Shown here piece by piece: positions 15,704-25,983 of a stretch of DNA of 64,000 nt. The DNA is from CADCVW01 sp964251385. GTDB taxonomy: Bacteria; Pseudomonadota; Alphaproteobacteria; Sphingomonadales; Sphingomonadaceae. The stretch is from positions 310,001-374,000 of the forward strand of contig CAXUJK010000003.1 of assembly GCA_964251385.1 (NCBI GenBank), in the 5' to 3' direction. Position 1 is the first letter of the stretch; every line of letters begins with the position of its first letter. The position numbers and the translations under genes are program-made. The notes under the pieces are model-generated. The model had not been told where the DNA came from. It was given only the letters and a program-made list of their open reading frames with translations, and searched no databases.

Positions 15704-15929
15704 GCGCACGCCTCCAAACGAGGTCGGCCGAACGTCCGCAAGCCCTGTCGCACCCAAGACCCGCGAACAGCCGAAACCGTCCTCAAGTCACACCCGCGAG
15801 TGCCAGCCGCAGGTGACGGGAACATGACAGCATCTTGCCCGCCGGTCCGTCAAGTCCTTGTCGCACGCTTCGATGCGGCAGGTTACTCGACGCTCTTGGC
15901 TGCCGCGTGCGTCCGCCTATATCCCGTTC

Positions 15930-16133
15930 ATGTCCACGCTGCTCGTCTTCGTCATCGTCCTCGCCATGGCGGCCACCGCCTTCGTGCTCGTCAAGGGGGT
16001 GGTCGCCATGGCTTCGGGGAAGGACGTCGGCGGGGTCAAGCAGCAGAAGGCGATGCGCCAGCGCGTCATGTACCAGGCGCTGGCGATCGTATTCATCGTC
16101 CTGCTCCTGATGATGACGCGCGGCGGCAACTAG
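15930..16133 (+). CDS. Twin transmembrane helix small protein
   Basis: The 67-aa protein has two membrane helices (about residues 2-26 and 46-62) joined by a short basic loop, GKDVGGVKQQKAMRQRVMYQA. This is typical of the small twin-helix inner-membrane proteins (DUF2909-like) of alphaproteobacteria, whose function is unknown. ATG 15930 is preferred over an upstream in-frame ATG at 15858, which lacks membrane-protein character. It lies 6 bases before the cobalamin adenosyltransferase gene and is probably co-transcribed. Confidence 0.82.
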   Translation: MSTLLVFVIVLAMAATAFVLVKGVVAMASGKDVGGVKQQKAMRQRVMYQALAIVFIVLLLMMTRGGN

Positions 16134-16139
16134 GCTTTT

Positions 16140-16706
16140 GTGGTCAAGCTCAACAGGATCTACACCCGCACGGGCGACGACGGATCGACCGGCCTGGTCG
16201 ACGGGTCTCGGTCATCGAAGTCGGCCCCGCGCATGGCCGCGATCGGCGACGTCGACGAGGCGAACAGCGCGATCGGCGTCGCGCTTGCCGTCGTGCCGGA
16301 CGCGTTCGCGAAAACCCTGCTGCGGATACAGAACGAGATGTTCGATCTCGGCGCGGACCTGGCCACGCCCGGCGACGACTTCTCACCGGGCGAAATGGTC
16401 CTGCGGATGACCGCGACGCAGGTGTCGCGACTCGAGGAGGAGATCGACGCGATGAACGCCGACCTCCCGCCGCTGACGAGCTTCATCCTGCCCGGCGGCT
16501 CGCCCGCGATCGCGGCGGTGCACGTCGCGCGCGCGGTCGTGCGTCGTGCCGAACGGACCGCGTTCGCCGCCGCCGCGGACGTTGCGCTCAACCCGGTCGC
16601 GCTTGCCTACCTGAACCGTCTGTCCGACCATCTCTTCGTCCTTGCCCGCGCGGTCGCGGCGACCGGCGGAGGCGACGTCTTGTGGAAACCGGGGGCGACG
16701 CGCTAA
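16140..16706 (+). CDS. Cob(I)alamin adenosyltransferase, PduO type
   Basis: The 188-aa protein begins with GTG 16140 and shows the PduO-type ATP-binding N-terminus YTRTGDDGSTGL, then GDVDEANSAIG and the C-terminal RRAERTAF and YLNRLSDHLFVLAR. It transfers the adenosyl group of ATP to reduced cobalamin, giving coenzyme B12. The rest of the cobalamin pathway is not in the window, so it may serve salvage. It follows the twin-helix gene closely and precedes egtB by 28 bases. Confidence 0.93.
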   Translation: MVKLNRIYTRTGDDGSTGLVDGSRSSKSAPRMAAIGDVDEANSAIGVALAVVPDAFAKTLLRIQNEMFDLGADLATPGDDFSPGEMVLRMTATQVSRLEEEIDAMNADLPPLTSFILPGGSPAIAAVHVARAVVRRAERTAFAAAADVALNPVALAYLNRLSDHLFVLARAVAATGGGDVLWKPGATR

Positions 16707-16734
16707 CGCAGATCAGGATTCGGGGGGCGCGGCC

Positions 16735-17985
16735 ATGGCGACGATGACGAAGCCGGTCCTCGACCCGCCCCCTTCGCACGATCTGGCCGCGCGCTACGTC
16801 GACATACGCGCGTTGAGCGTCGCGCTCGCCGCGCCTTTGTCGGACGCCGACGCCACGCTTCAGCCCAACCCGGACGCCTCGCCCGCCAAATGGCATCTGG
16901 CGCATATCAGCTGGTTCTTCGAAACTTTTGTCTTGCGCGACCACGTTCCCGGCTACCGCCTGTACGACGCCGTCTGGCCGTTTCTTTTCAACAGCTATTA
17001 CGACGGCGAGGGAGCGAGGCACGCACGGCATCGTCGCGGCATGATCAGCCGGCCGTCGCTGGACCAGATCCTGGCATACCGCCGCCATGTCGACGAGGCG
17101 ATGATCGACGCGCTGCCCGGCCTGCCCGACCACGTCCGCGATCTGATCGAACTCGGGCTCAACCATGAACAGCAACATCAGGAATTGTTGCTGACGGACA
17201 TCCTGGCGACCTTCGCCGAAAACCCGTTGGGCCCCGCTTACTGGTCCGCCGCGCGCCAAGCCCCCTCCTTCGAAAATGACGGGGCGGAGTGGAGCGAAGG
17301 CCGCACCGGCATCGTCGAGATCGGTGCCCCCGCGACCGGCTTCGCGTTCGACGCCGAACGTCCTCGGCATCGCGCGCTGCTCGCCCCGCACGAACTCTTC
17401 TCGCGCGCCGTCACCAACGGCGAATGGTCGGCCTTCGTCGCCGACGGCGGCTACGCCACGCCGGCGCATTGGCTTGCGGACGGCTGGGCCTGGGTGGAAC
17501 GCGAGCAAGTCACCGCCCCGCTCTACTGGCGCGAGGACGGAACCGCGTTCGGCCTCGGTGGCCTACGGCCGCTGGACCTGGACGCCCCGGTCGCGCACGT
17601 CGGCTTCTACGAAGCCGATGCCTACGCGCGATGGGCGGGCGCGCGCCTGCCGACCGAGTTCGAATGGGAGGCGGCGGCGCGAGGCCGCGACCCCATGTCG
17701 GGGAACCAGCTCGACGGCCCCGGTGCGATCGCTCCGCAAGCCGTGGGCGGCATGTTCGGCGACGTTTGGGAATGGACCGCGTCCGCCTTCCTCCCGTACC
17801 CCGGCTTCGCGCCCGCCACCGGCACGGTTGGCGAGTATAACGGCAAGTTCATGAGCGGGCAGATGGTCCTGCGCGGCGGATCGTGCGCGACGCCCCGCGG
17901 CCACGTGCGCGCCAGCTACCGCAACTTCTTCCCTCCGAACGCGCGCTGGCAGTTTTCCGGTCTCCGGCTCGCGCGCGATGCCTGA
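16735..17985 (+). CDS. egtB: Ergothioneine sulfoxide synthase EgtB-like
   Basis: The 416-aa protein has an N-terminal DinB-like helical domain with metal histidines (WHLAHISWFFETF, then NHEQQHQELLLTD) and a C-terminal formylglycine-generating-enzyme-type fold (LPTEFEWEAAARG, GDVWEWTASAF, VLRGGSCATP). This is the non-haem iron enzyme that joins hercynine to a thiol using oxygen. ATG 16735 is used, as the upstream in-frame extension lies in the previous gene. It overlaps egtD by 8 bp, so the two steps are encoded together. Confidence 0.93.
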   Translation: MATMTKPVLDPPPSHDLAARYVDIRALSVALAAPLSDADATLQPNPDASPAKWHLAHISWFFETFVLRDHVPGYRLYDAVWPFLFNSYYDGEGARHARHRRGMISRPSLDQILAYRRHVDEAMIDALPGLPDHVRDLIELGLNHEQQHQELLLTDILATFAENPLGPAYWSAARQAPSFENDGAEWSEGRTGIVEIGAPATGFAFDAERPRHRALLAPHELFSRAVTNGEWSAFVADGGYATPAHWLADGWAWVEREQVTAPLYWREDGTAFGLGGLRPLDLDAPVAHVGFYEADAYARWAGARLPTEFEWEAAARGRDPMSGNQLDGPGAIAPQAVGGMFGDVWEWTASAFLPYPGFAPATGTVGEYNGKFMSGQMVLRGGSCATPRGHVRASYRNFFPPNARWQFSGLRLARDA

Positions 17986-18943
17986 CCTTCCAATGGAAGA
18001 AGGCGTCGACCCCGCGTTTCGCCACGACGTGCTCGCCGGCCTCGCCGCCCCGATCAAGGCGGTGCCCGCGCGCTGGTTCTACGATGCGCGCGGATCGGAA
18101 CTGTTCGAGAGGATCACGCAGCTTCCCGAATACTACGTGACCCGCGTCGAGACCGCGCTGCTGGAGCGGATCGCGCCCGACGTCGCCGCGCTGGCCGGGC
18201 CGGGCCGCGCGGTGGTCGAGTTCGGGTCGGGATCGTCGACCAAGACCCCGCTGCTGCTGCGCGCGGTCGCCCCCGCCGCCTACGTGCCGATCGACATCTC
18301 GGGCGACTTTCTGCGGTCGTCCGCGCACGCGCTCGCCGTCGACTTTCCCTGGCTCGACGTGCTGCCTGTCGAGGCCGACTTCATGACCGGCGTGGAGCTG
18401 CCGCGAGCGATCGCCGACATGCCGAAGCTCGGCTTCTTTCCCGGTTCGACGATCGGCAACATGGTGGCGGCGACCGCAGTCGACCTGCTGCGGTCGTTCA
18501 AGGCGACGCTCGGCGTCGGCGCGCAACTCCTGATCGGCATCGACCGGTACAAGGACACGGACGAGCTGCTCGCCGCCTACGACGACGCCGCGGGCACCAC
18601 CGCCGCGTTCAACATGAACCTCCTCCATCGCATCAACGCCGAGCTCAACGGCACCGTGCCCGTCGACGCGTTCCGCCACCGCGCGGTGTGGAACGACCGC
18701 CTCAGCCGCATCGAAATGCACCTGGAGGCGACGCGCGCCGTCGCGTTCGCGGTCGAAGGCACGACGTTCGCGATGGAAGGCGGCGAGACGATCCACACCG
18801 AGAACAGCCACAAATACGGTTGCCGGGATGCCCGCCTGCTGCTGCGTGCGGGCGGCTGGAGCCTGATCGGTGAATGGACCGACGAGGCCGACCGCTTCGC
18901 GATCCTGATGGCGGAAGCCGAAGCGCCGCGCTTTGCGCCCTAG
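17978..18943 (+). CDS. egtD: L-histidine N-alpha-methyltransferase
   Basis: EgtD trimethylates histidine to hercynine with SAM, the first step of ergothioneine synthesis. The 321-aa protein has the family motifs PARWFYDARGSELFERIT, EFGSGSSTKT (SAM binding), FFPGSTIGNM and IHTENSHKYG. It overlaps egtB. No egtA, egtC or egtE was seen, so the route probably uses cysteine or glutathione-type thiols with only B and D here. Its stop overlaps the stop of the convergent DUF1176 gene (CTAG). Confidence 0.94.
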   Translation: MPDLPMEEGVDPAFRHDVLAGLAAPIKAVPARWFYDARGSELFERITQLPEYYVTRVETALLERIAPDVAALAGPGRAVVEFGSGSSTKTPLLLRAVAPAAYVPIDISGDFLRSSAHALAVDFPWLDVLPVEADFMTGVELPRAIADMPKLGFFPGSTIGNMVAATAVDLLRSFKATLGVGAQLLIGIDRYKDTDELLAAYDDAAGTTAAFNMNLLHRINAELNGTVPVDAFRHRAVWNDRLSRIEMHLEATRAVAFAVEGTTFAMEGGETIHTENSHKYGCRDARLLLRAGGWSLIGEWTDEADRFAILMAEAEAPRFAP

Positions 18944-19935
18944 CGCCGTTGCACCACCCGCGCGCGCCACGTCGTGATGTAGTCGGTCGATCCGCGGCAC
19001 TCGCCCATGACGGTTTGCTCGACCAGACGGAAACGTGATCCCTCCCAGGCATAGGTCTGCCCGCTGCCGCAATCGCCGATCCCGCGTGCCTTGACGAAGC
19101 TCGTAAGCCGCCGCGTCGCCCTGTCCCAGTCGGCGGCAACGAGCGTAGCTCCGTCGCACTCGGCCTGCATCCCCGGTTCGTGGTCGAAGAGCGCGCGCGT
19201 CGCGCGGCCGCGCTCGTCGACGACATACGGCGTCGAGAACACGTTATAGGCACCGTTGCCGCAAGGATGCGTCGCCAGCACGAGGCTGTTTCGTGCATCG
19301 AGGCGTACGGTGGTGACATCAAGGCCTTGCGCATCCTCGCATTGGGTCAGGTCGGCGCCGAGCAATTGCCGCACGCGAGCCTCGTCGAGCGCGCGGGCCG
19401 GACGGGCGGACGCGGGCGGCGAGACGATCACGGGGAGGGCGGGCGCGGGCGGAACGCGCGTCGCTGAACCGCGACGGACCAGCGCACCGATCGTGCCCGT
19501 CCGCCGCTGATCGACATCCATGGCAAGCAGCGCCGCCGCTGACCCCCGCGTCGACACGACGCCCAGAACGCGTCCGCGCTCGTCCAGCGCTTCGATCCTG
19601 GTTGCCTGCCCGAGCAACCGCGCCACATTCTGACCGTCGCGCACGCGTAGGGACTGGGTGGCCGCGTCGAGCGCCAACGCGAAACGCTGCCCGTCGACTG
19701 CCAGGAACGCAGGGCTCTCCGCGCCTTCGCTCCGCAGCGTGACCCAGATCTCGGAAGCCGCGCGTTCTTCCGGACCGCGCTTCAACGCAAGCGTCGCGCC
19801 TTCCCCGTTCTCCGGCAACAGCGCGACGGCCTGGCACACGCGCCCGTTGTCGCATCCGACCGTCCAGTCCCGGAACGTACGCAACGTGCCCGGTTGCGGC
19901 GCGGCAAGCGCGATGGCGGCGATCAGACTCATCAT
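18940..19935 (-). CDS. DUF1176 family exported protein
   Basis: The 331-aa protein starts at ATG 19935 behind AAGGAG and has a short signal peptide (MMSLIAAIALAAPQ). The first third (FRDWTVGCDNGRVCQAVAL) resembles invasion-protein-B-like domains. The C-terminal half (LLGADLTQCEDA, LVLATHPCGNGAYN, GQTYAWEGSRFRL) is the DUF1176 signature, with paired cysteines that could form disulfides in the periplasm. Function is unknown. It lies 13 bases downstream of the nucleoside transporter gene in the same operon. Confidence 0.87.
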   Translation of the reverse strand: MMSLIAAIALAAPQPGTLRTFRDWTVGCDNGRVCQAVALLPENGEGATLALKRGPEERAASEIWVTLRSEGAESPAFLAVDGQRFALALDAATQSLRVRDGQNVARLLGQATRIEALDERGRVLGVVSTRGSAAALLAMDVDQRRTGTIGALVRRGSATRVPPAPALPVIVSPPASARPARALDEARVRQLLGADLTQCEDAQGLDVTTVRLDARNSLVLATHPCGNGAYNVFSTPYVVDERGRATRALFDHEPGMQAECDGATLVAADWDRATRRLTSFVKARGIGDCGSGQTYAWEGSRFRLVEQTVMGECRGSTDYITTWRARVVQRR

Positions 19936-19948
19936 CGGGTCGTCTCCT

Positions 19949-21256
19949 TCAAGGTGTCAGCAGCAATCCCGCGAGCGCCGCGCTCATCAGGTTGGCGAGC
20001 GATCCCGCGACCAATGCCTTGATGCCCAGCCTCGCGATCACGGGGCGCTGGTTGGGGGCGAGCCCGCCCGTCACCGCCATCTGGATCGCAATGGAGGAGA
20101 AGTTCGCGAACCCGCACAGGGCGAACGTCACGATCGCACGGCTCCGCTCGCTCAACGCAGCGGCAGGTCCGGCCGCGTTGCCCAGGTCGATGAACGCGAC
20201 GAACTCGTTCAACACGATCTTGGTCCCGAACAAGCCTCCCGCCGGCCCGGCCTCCGCCCAGGGCACGCCGATCATGAACATGATGGGCTGGAACACGTAC
20301 CCGACCAGCTGCTGGAAGCTCAGGCTCGGCATCCCGAACCAGCCGCCCACGCCCCCCAGCAACCCGTTCGCCAACGCCACCAGCGCCACGAACGCCAGCA
20401 CCATCGCGCCGACCGCGACCGCGAGGCGCACGCCGGTCTGCGCGCCCTGCGCGGCGGCCATGATGATATTGGCCGGGCGTTCGCCCTCCTCGAACGTTTC
20501 CGCGATCGCGACGGTCTCCGTCCCTGCGTCCCTCGACGGCATGGTGACCGTACCCGGGGGCGAACCCGGTGCGATCTCGTCGGGCATCATGATCTTGGCC
20601 ATCAATATGCCGCCGGGCGCGGACATGAACGCGGCGGCGAGCAGCGACGGCAGATACCGGTCGCCGAGCAGGCTGGCATAGGCCGCCAGGATCGTCCCCG
20701 CGACGCCCGCCATTCCCACCGTCATCAACGTGAACAATTGCGGGGGCGTCAGCGCGGCGAGATAGGGCCGGACGACCAGCGGCGACTCGGACTGCCCGAC
20801 GAAGATGTTCGCCGCCGATCCCAGCGACTCGACGCGGCCGATCCCCGTCACCCAGCCGATCGCGCCGCCGACCCAGCGCACCACCCGCTGCATGATCCCG
20901 AGATAATAGAGGATCGACACCAGCGCCGCGAAGAAGATGATGACGGGCAACGCGCCCAAGGCGAAGGTGTTGGCGAGCGGATTGGTCGCGGTCGGCCCGA
21001 AAAGGAACTCGGTTCCCTTGTTCGCGTAGCCGAGCAGGTTCGACACGCCGCGCGCCATCCCCCCGATGCCCAAGCGCCCCCACGGCGTCCACAGCACGAG
21101 GAACGCGATCCCCGCCTGCAGCGCGAATGCGGCGGCGACGACGCGCGGACGGATCGCACGGCGGTCGCTCGACAGGGCGAACGCGATCCCCAGGATCAGC
21201 GCGATGCCCGCGATGCCGATGAAGGGCGGGCTCGTGTGAGGAAGGCTGGGCGGCAC
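19949..21256 (-). CDS. Concentrative nucleoside transporter (CNT/NupC family)
   Basis: The 435-aa protein has about ten hydrophobic segments and CNT signatures: GSAANIFVGQSESPLVV (with the usual Gln and Glu of the nucleoside site), SAPGGILMAKIMMPD, TKIVLNEFVAFIDL and CGFANFSSIAIQ. It imports nucleosides across the inner membrane with a cation. The start is GTG 21256. An in-frame shift would be needed for the longer neighbouring frame, which is a shadow. It is followed by DUF1176. Confidence 0.93.
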   Translation of the reverse strand: MPPSLPHTSPPFIGIAGIALILGIAFALSSDRRAIRPRVVAAAFALQAGIAFLVLWTPWGRLGIGGMARGVSNLLGYANKGTEFLFGPTATNPLANTFALGALPVIIFFAALVSILYYLGIMQRVVRWVGGAIGWVTGIGRVESLGSAANIFVGQSESPLVVRPYLAALTPPQLFTLMTVGMAGVAGTILAAYASLLGDRYLPSLLAAAFMSAPGGILMAKIMMPDEIAPGSPPGTVTMPSRDAGTETVAIAETFEEGERPANIIMAAAQGAQTGVRLAVAVGAMVLAFVALVALANGLLGGVGGWFGMPSLSFQQLVGYVFQPIMFMIGVPWAEAGPAGGLFGTKIVLNEFVAFIDLGNAAGPAAALSERSRAIVTFALCGFANFSSIAIQMAVTGGLAPNQRPVIARLGIKALVAGSLANLMSAALAGLLLTP

Positions 21257-21312
21257 GCGCGACTGTCAGCACATGCGCGGGGCTCGGGCAAGCGGCCTCT
21301 AGCGGCGGGCCT

Positions 21313-21693
21313 CTAACGGCGTTGGGCCAGCAGCGTCACCGCGCGCCACAACAGAAGCACCGCGATGGCCATCAGCCCGGCGAGCGCGACCACGCCGTAG
21401 GTCAGCGGTTCCAGCCAGCGCAGCAGGTCGGGCGGCGGGAGCGGGGCGGGGACGGCGATCGTTTCCCGTGGCGGTGCGACGTTCGGGTCACGCATTGCCT
21501 CAAGAACCCGCGGCTGCCCGGGCTCGGCGATCGAACGCGGCAGCGGCGGAAGCGCTTGCGTGGGCAGGCCCATTCGCGCGCCGACCGAGCCCGACGGAAT
21601 GGCCGCGATCGAACCGATGATCGACAGCGTCGCGAGCATGCTCAGGACCAGCACGAGCGTTCGCCCGAACCAGCCGAGCGTGCGCCCGATCAT
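21313..21693 (-). CDS. Two-helix membrane protein, function unknown
   Basis: The ATG at 21693 overlaps the crtZ stop (ATGA), so it is translated after crtZ. The 126-aa protein has one N-terminal membrane helix (about residues 10-33), a proline-rich periplasmic or cytoplasmic linker (about 40-90) and a second helix near the C-terminus (about 99-118). I recognise no family. Coupling to crtZ may be incidental. Confidence 0.7.
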   Translation of the reverse strand: MIGRTLGWFGRTLVLVLSMLATLSIIGSIAAIPSGSVGARMGLPTQALPPLPRSIAEPGQPRVLEAMRDPNVAPPRETIAVPAPLPPPDLLRWLEPLTYGVVALAGLMAIAVLLLWRAVTLLAQRR

Positions 21694-22190
21694 TCGGAAG
21701 TCGCGGCCGTCCGCACGCCCGTACCGCGCCGCTTCAACTCGGCCTTCAACTGCTCGGGCCGTGGTGCCCACAGGAAGCCGAAGCTCAACCCGTCCTCGCG
21801 CGTGTCGACCGCGTGGTGCAGACGATGCGCCTGGACGATCCGCTTCACGTACCCGGACCGGGGCGGCGCGCGATGGCCGAACCGACCATGCACGATCAGG
21901 TCGTGAAACCCGAAATAGATCGCCCCGTACGCCGACACGCCCGCGCCCACCGCGATGGCCCAGTCGCCCCAACCGTCGTTCAACCCGCCCCACACGAGCA
22001 GGATCGACGGCACTGCGAAGATCGCGCCGTACCAGTCGTTGGCCTCGAGATGCCCGATGCGTGGTTCGTGATGGCTGCGGTGCAGCGCCCAGCCCGGCCC
22101 GTGCATCACCCAGCGGTGCACCGCGTAGGCCACGGCTTCCATGGCCACGACGGTGGCGATGAAGAGGAGCAGACCGGCAAGCAGGGACAT
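21690..22190 (-). CDS. crtZ: Beta-carotene 3-hydroxylase CrtZ
   Basis: The 166-aa membrane protein has the four histidine clusters of fatty-acid-hydroxylase-type di-iron enzymes: HRWVMHG, HRSHHEP, FHDLIVHGRFGH and HRLHHAV. It adds hydroxyls at C3 of the beta-ionone rings, turning beta-carotene into zeaxanthin, precursor of the nostoxanthin typical of yellow sphingomonads. Length fits bacterial CrtZ (about 160-175 aa). No other carotenoid gene is in the window. A REP pair lies just upstream. Confidence 0.94.
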   Translation of the reverse strand: MSLLAGLLLFIATVVAMEAVAYAVHRWVMHGPGWALHRSHHEPRIGHLEANDWYGAIFAVPSILLVWGGLNDGWGDWAIAVGAGVSAYGAIYFGFHDLIVHGRFGHRAPPRSGYVKRIVQAHRLHHAVDTREDGLSFGFLWAPRPEQLKAELKRRGTGVRTAATSE

Positions 22191-22220
22191 CGAAACCTAT
22201 ATAGCACTCTCCAGCCACAC

Positions 22221-22302
22221 GTCATCCCGGCGCATGCCGGCATCCCGGGGGATCGAGGATGCGCTCGTCGAACCTAGCAAATCCCGCCTCCGCCGGGATG
22301 AC
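22221..22302. repeat. Inverted REP-like pair
   Basis: GTCATCCCGGCG (22221-22232) and CGCCGGGATGAC (22291-22302) are perfect 12-bp inverted arms around about 58 bases that contain further GC-rich half-palindromes. A related pair with the same outer consensus is at 61307-61394. It sits between the divergent crtZ and lipoprotein genes. Confidence 0.8.
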
Positions 22303-22366
22303 ATGGGCAGGCGGCATCCAATCACGCCCGGTTGCGTTGCTGGCTCGACATCCGGAGAAAACATCG

Positions 22367-22678
22367 ATGCCCCGCCTTTCGATCCTCGCTGCCCTCCTCG
22401 CGCTCGGCGCCTGCTCCAGCCTCGCCAAGCCGAGCATCGAAACCGCCTTGCTCGATGCGGGCCTGCGCGCGCCGATGGCGGCGTGCATGGCCAAACGCAT
22501 GACCGACCGCCTGACGATAGCGCAGCTGCAAAAGCTCGAACGCTTGAAGGGCGCGCCCGGCGAAAAGGTGTCCGACCTGTCGCTCAGCGACATGATGGCG
22601 CGTTTGCGCCGCATCGACGATCCCGAAGTGGTGTCGGTGGTGACGAGCTCGGGCGCCGCCTGCGCGCTCAGCAGTTGA
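22367..22678 (+). CDS. Small lipoprotein, function unknown
   Basis: ATG 22367 follows GGAGA by 9 bases. The 103-aa protein has a lipoprotein signal, ILAALLALGACSS (Cys about 16). A helical mature part follows, with GLRAPMAACMAKRMTDRL and a DLSLSDMMARLRRI segment, plus three more cysteines counting the one near the end. I recognise no named family. The upstream in-frame extension to 22259 lies inside the REP pair and is not believed. Confidence 0.75.
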   Translation: MPRLSILAALLALGACSSLAKPSIETALLDAGLRAPMAACMAKRMTDRLTIAQLQKLERLKGAPGEKVSDLSLSDMMARLRRIDDPEVVSVVTSSGAACALSS

Positions 22679-22745
22679 GGCGGGCCGAGTTGATCTTGAT
22701 CCCGCCGCCGTGCTTTAGCGGACCGAACAGGACGGAACGGGCGCG

Positions 22746-23938
<1,193 letters not shown>

Positions 23939-23942
<4 letters not shown>

Positions 23943-24208
23943 CCTTGCTCGAAGTCGCCTTGTCGGTCGCAGCGGCCATGATCGTCAGCGCGCCGTTCGC
24001 GATTTGGCATTTTGGAATCGCCGGCCTGCGGTTCGGCTGGATCGGCCTGGGCATACTGGCGGTCGCGACCTTGTGGGTGCTCGCCGGCGACGGTCGGCTC
24101 GGCTTTGCGTTGGCGACAACGTGGCTGGGCGCGTTCAGCTATGTCGGCGCGTTCGCGCTGATCGCGCATGCGTCGGGGCAATTGCGTATAGGTGATCGTG
24201 CAAGATGA
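23939..24208 (+). CDS. Small membrane protein downstream of sucC
   Basis: The GTG at 23939 overlaps the sucC stop (GTGA), so the gene is translationally coupled. The 89-aa product is almost entirely hydrophobic with three predicted membrane helices (about residues 4-24, 31-50 and 58-78) and a short polar C-terminus. No family was recognised. It is probably a real small inner-membrane protein because the frame stays open and hydrophobic through its full length. Confidence 0.68.
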
Positions 24209-24297
24209 GCAGCCTGAGCTAGTCAGTCGGCATTCGACGTTCTTGAAGACGTGGCGAGACGCGACCAGATCAATTTCAATCGGATGAAGGAAGAAGC

Positions 24298-25047
24298 ATG
24301 AAAGTCCTCGTCCCCGTCAAGCGGGTCATCGACTATAATGTGAAGCCGCGCGTCAAACCCGACGGCAGCGGCGTCGATCTCGCCAACGTCAAGATGTCGA
24401 TGAACCCGTTCGACGAGATCGCCGTCGAGGAAGCGTTGCGCCTGCGCGAAAAGGGCGCGGCGACCGAGGTCGTCGTCGTCTCGATCGGTCCGGCAAAGGC
24501 GCAGGAAACGCTGCGCACCGGTTTAGCCATGGGCGCGGACCGTGCCATCCACGTGGTGTGCGATACCGACGTCGAACCGTTGGCGGTAGCCAAGATCCTG
24601 GCGGGCATCGCTGGCGAGGAACAACCTAAGCTCGTCATCATGGGCAAGCAGGCGATCGACGACGACAGCAACCAGACGGGGCAGATGCTCGCAGCATTGC
24701 TGGGATGGGGCCAGGGAACGTTCGCGAGCAAGGTCGAGGTCGCGGGCGAGAACATCGAAGTCACGCGCGAGGTCGACGGCGGTCTGGAGACCGTATCGCT
24801 CAACCTGCCTGCGATCGTCACGACCGATCTCAGGCTCAACGAACCGCGCTACGCTTCGCTGCCCAACATCATGAAGGCGAAGTCCAAGCCGATGGCGCAG
24901 AAAACCGCCGCCGACTACGGAGTCGACGTCGCTCCGCGGCTGACAACGGTCAAGGTCGAGGAACCGTCCAAACGGCAGGCCGGGGTAAAAGTCGGATCCG
25001 TAGACGAACTCGTTGAGAAACTGAAGGCATTGGGATTGGCGGCATGA
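24298..25047 (+). CDS. etfB: Electron transfer flavoprotein subunit beta
   Basis: EtfB with EtfA carries electrons from acyl-CoA and other flavin dehydrogenases to the quinone pool. The 249-aa protein begins MKVLVPVKRVIDYNVKPRVK behind GAAGGAAG, with VKMSMNPFDEIAVEEALRL and IMGKQAIDDDSNQTGQMLA, the AMP-binding and recognition loops of EtfB. Its stop overlaps the etfA start by 4 bp. Confidence 0.97.
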   Translation: MKVLVPVKRVIDYNVKPRVKPDGSGVDLANVKMSMNPFDEIAVEEALRLREKGAATEVVVVSIGPAKAQETLRTGLAMGADRAIHVVCDTDVEPLAVAKILAGIAGEEQPKLVIMGKQAIDDDSNQTGQMLAALLGWGQGTFASKVEVAGENIEVTREVDGGLETVSLNLPAIVTTDLRLNEPRYASLPNIMKAKSKPMAQKTAADYGVDVAPRLTTVKVEEPSKRQAGVKVGSVDELVEKLKALGLAA

Positions 25048-25979
25048 GCATCGCGCTTGTCTGGGTTGAACATGAAGGCGGCGTCCTCAAGGATGCGACC
25101 TACCCGACGGTCACCGCCGCATCGCAGCTGGGCGAGGTCCACGCGATCGTCGCAGGTTCCGGCGTGTCCGCGGTAGCCGAAGCCGCGTCGAAGATCGCGG
25201 GGGTGACCAAGGTCCACCTCGCCGACGATGCCGCATTGGACCATGCGCTGGCCGAGAACGTCGCGCCCGTCGTCGTCGCGTTGATGAAGAACCATTGCGA
25301 CTATTTCGTCGCCCCCGCGAGCACGACGGGAAAGAACATCGCCCCGCGCGTCGCCGCATTGCTCGACGTCATGCAGGTCAGCGAGGTCGTCGCGATCGAG
25401 GGCCCCGACCGCTTCGTGCGCCCGATCTACGCTGGGAACGCGATCGCCACCGTAACCTCGTCCGACGCCAAGCGCGTGCTGACCGTGCGCACCACCGCCT
25501 TCGACAAGGCCGATCCCCACGGCGGTTCCGCGACGATCGAACCGGTCGCGAGCACGGGCGACGCGGGTCTGTCGCGCTTCGTCGGCGCGGAAGTGTCCAA
25601 GTCCGAGCGCCCCGAGCTGACATCGGCGAAGATCATCGTCTCGGGCGGCCGCGCGCTGGGCTCCGCCGAGCAGTTCCACGCGCTCATCGACCCGCTCGCC
25701 GACAAGCTCGGCGCGGGCGTCGGGGCCAGCCGCGCCGCCGTCGACGCAGGTTACGCGCCCAACGACTATCAGGTCGGGCAAACCGGAAAGATCGTCGCCC
25801 CCGAAATCTACGTCGCGGTGGGCATTTCGGGCGCGATCCAGCATCTGGCGGGAATGAAGGAGTCCAAGGTTATCATCGCGATAAACAAGGACGACGACGC
25901 CCCCATCTTCCAAGTCGCGGACGTCGGCCTCGTCGGCGACCTGTTCAAGATCGTTCCGGAACTGACGGCGAAGATTTAG
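25044..25979 (+). CDS. etfA: Electron transfer flavoprotein subunit alpha
   Basis: EtfA holds the redox-active FAD. The 311-aa length is normal. The C-terminal FAD domain shows GGRALGSAEQFH, GASRAAVDAGYAPNDYQVGQ, TGKIVAPEIYVAVGISGAIQ and INKDDDAPIF. The start overlaps etfB (ATGA). A PhyH-type gene begins 4 bases after its stop. Confidence 0.97.
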   Translation: MSIALVWVEHEGGVLKDATYPTVTAASQLGEVHAIVAGSGVSAVAEAASKIAGVTKVHLADDAALDHALAENVAPVVVALMKNHCDYFVAPASTTGKNIAPRVAALLDVMQVSEVVAIEGPDRFVRPIYAGNAIATVTSSDAKRVLTVRTTAFDKADPHGGSATIEPVASTGDAGLSRFVGAEVSKSERPELTSAKIIVSGGRALGSAEQFHALIDPLADKLGAGVGASRAAVDAGYAPNDYQVGQTGKIVAPEIYVAVGISGAIQHLAGMKESKVIIAINKDDDAPIFQVADVGLVGDLFKIVPELTAKI

Positions 25980-25983
25980 CCGC

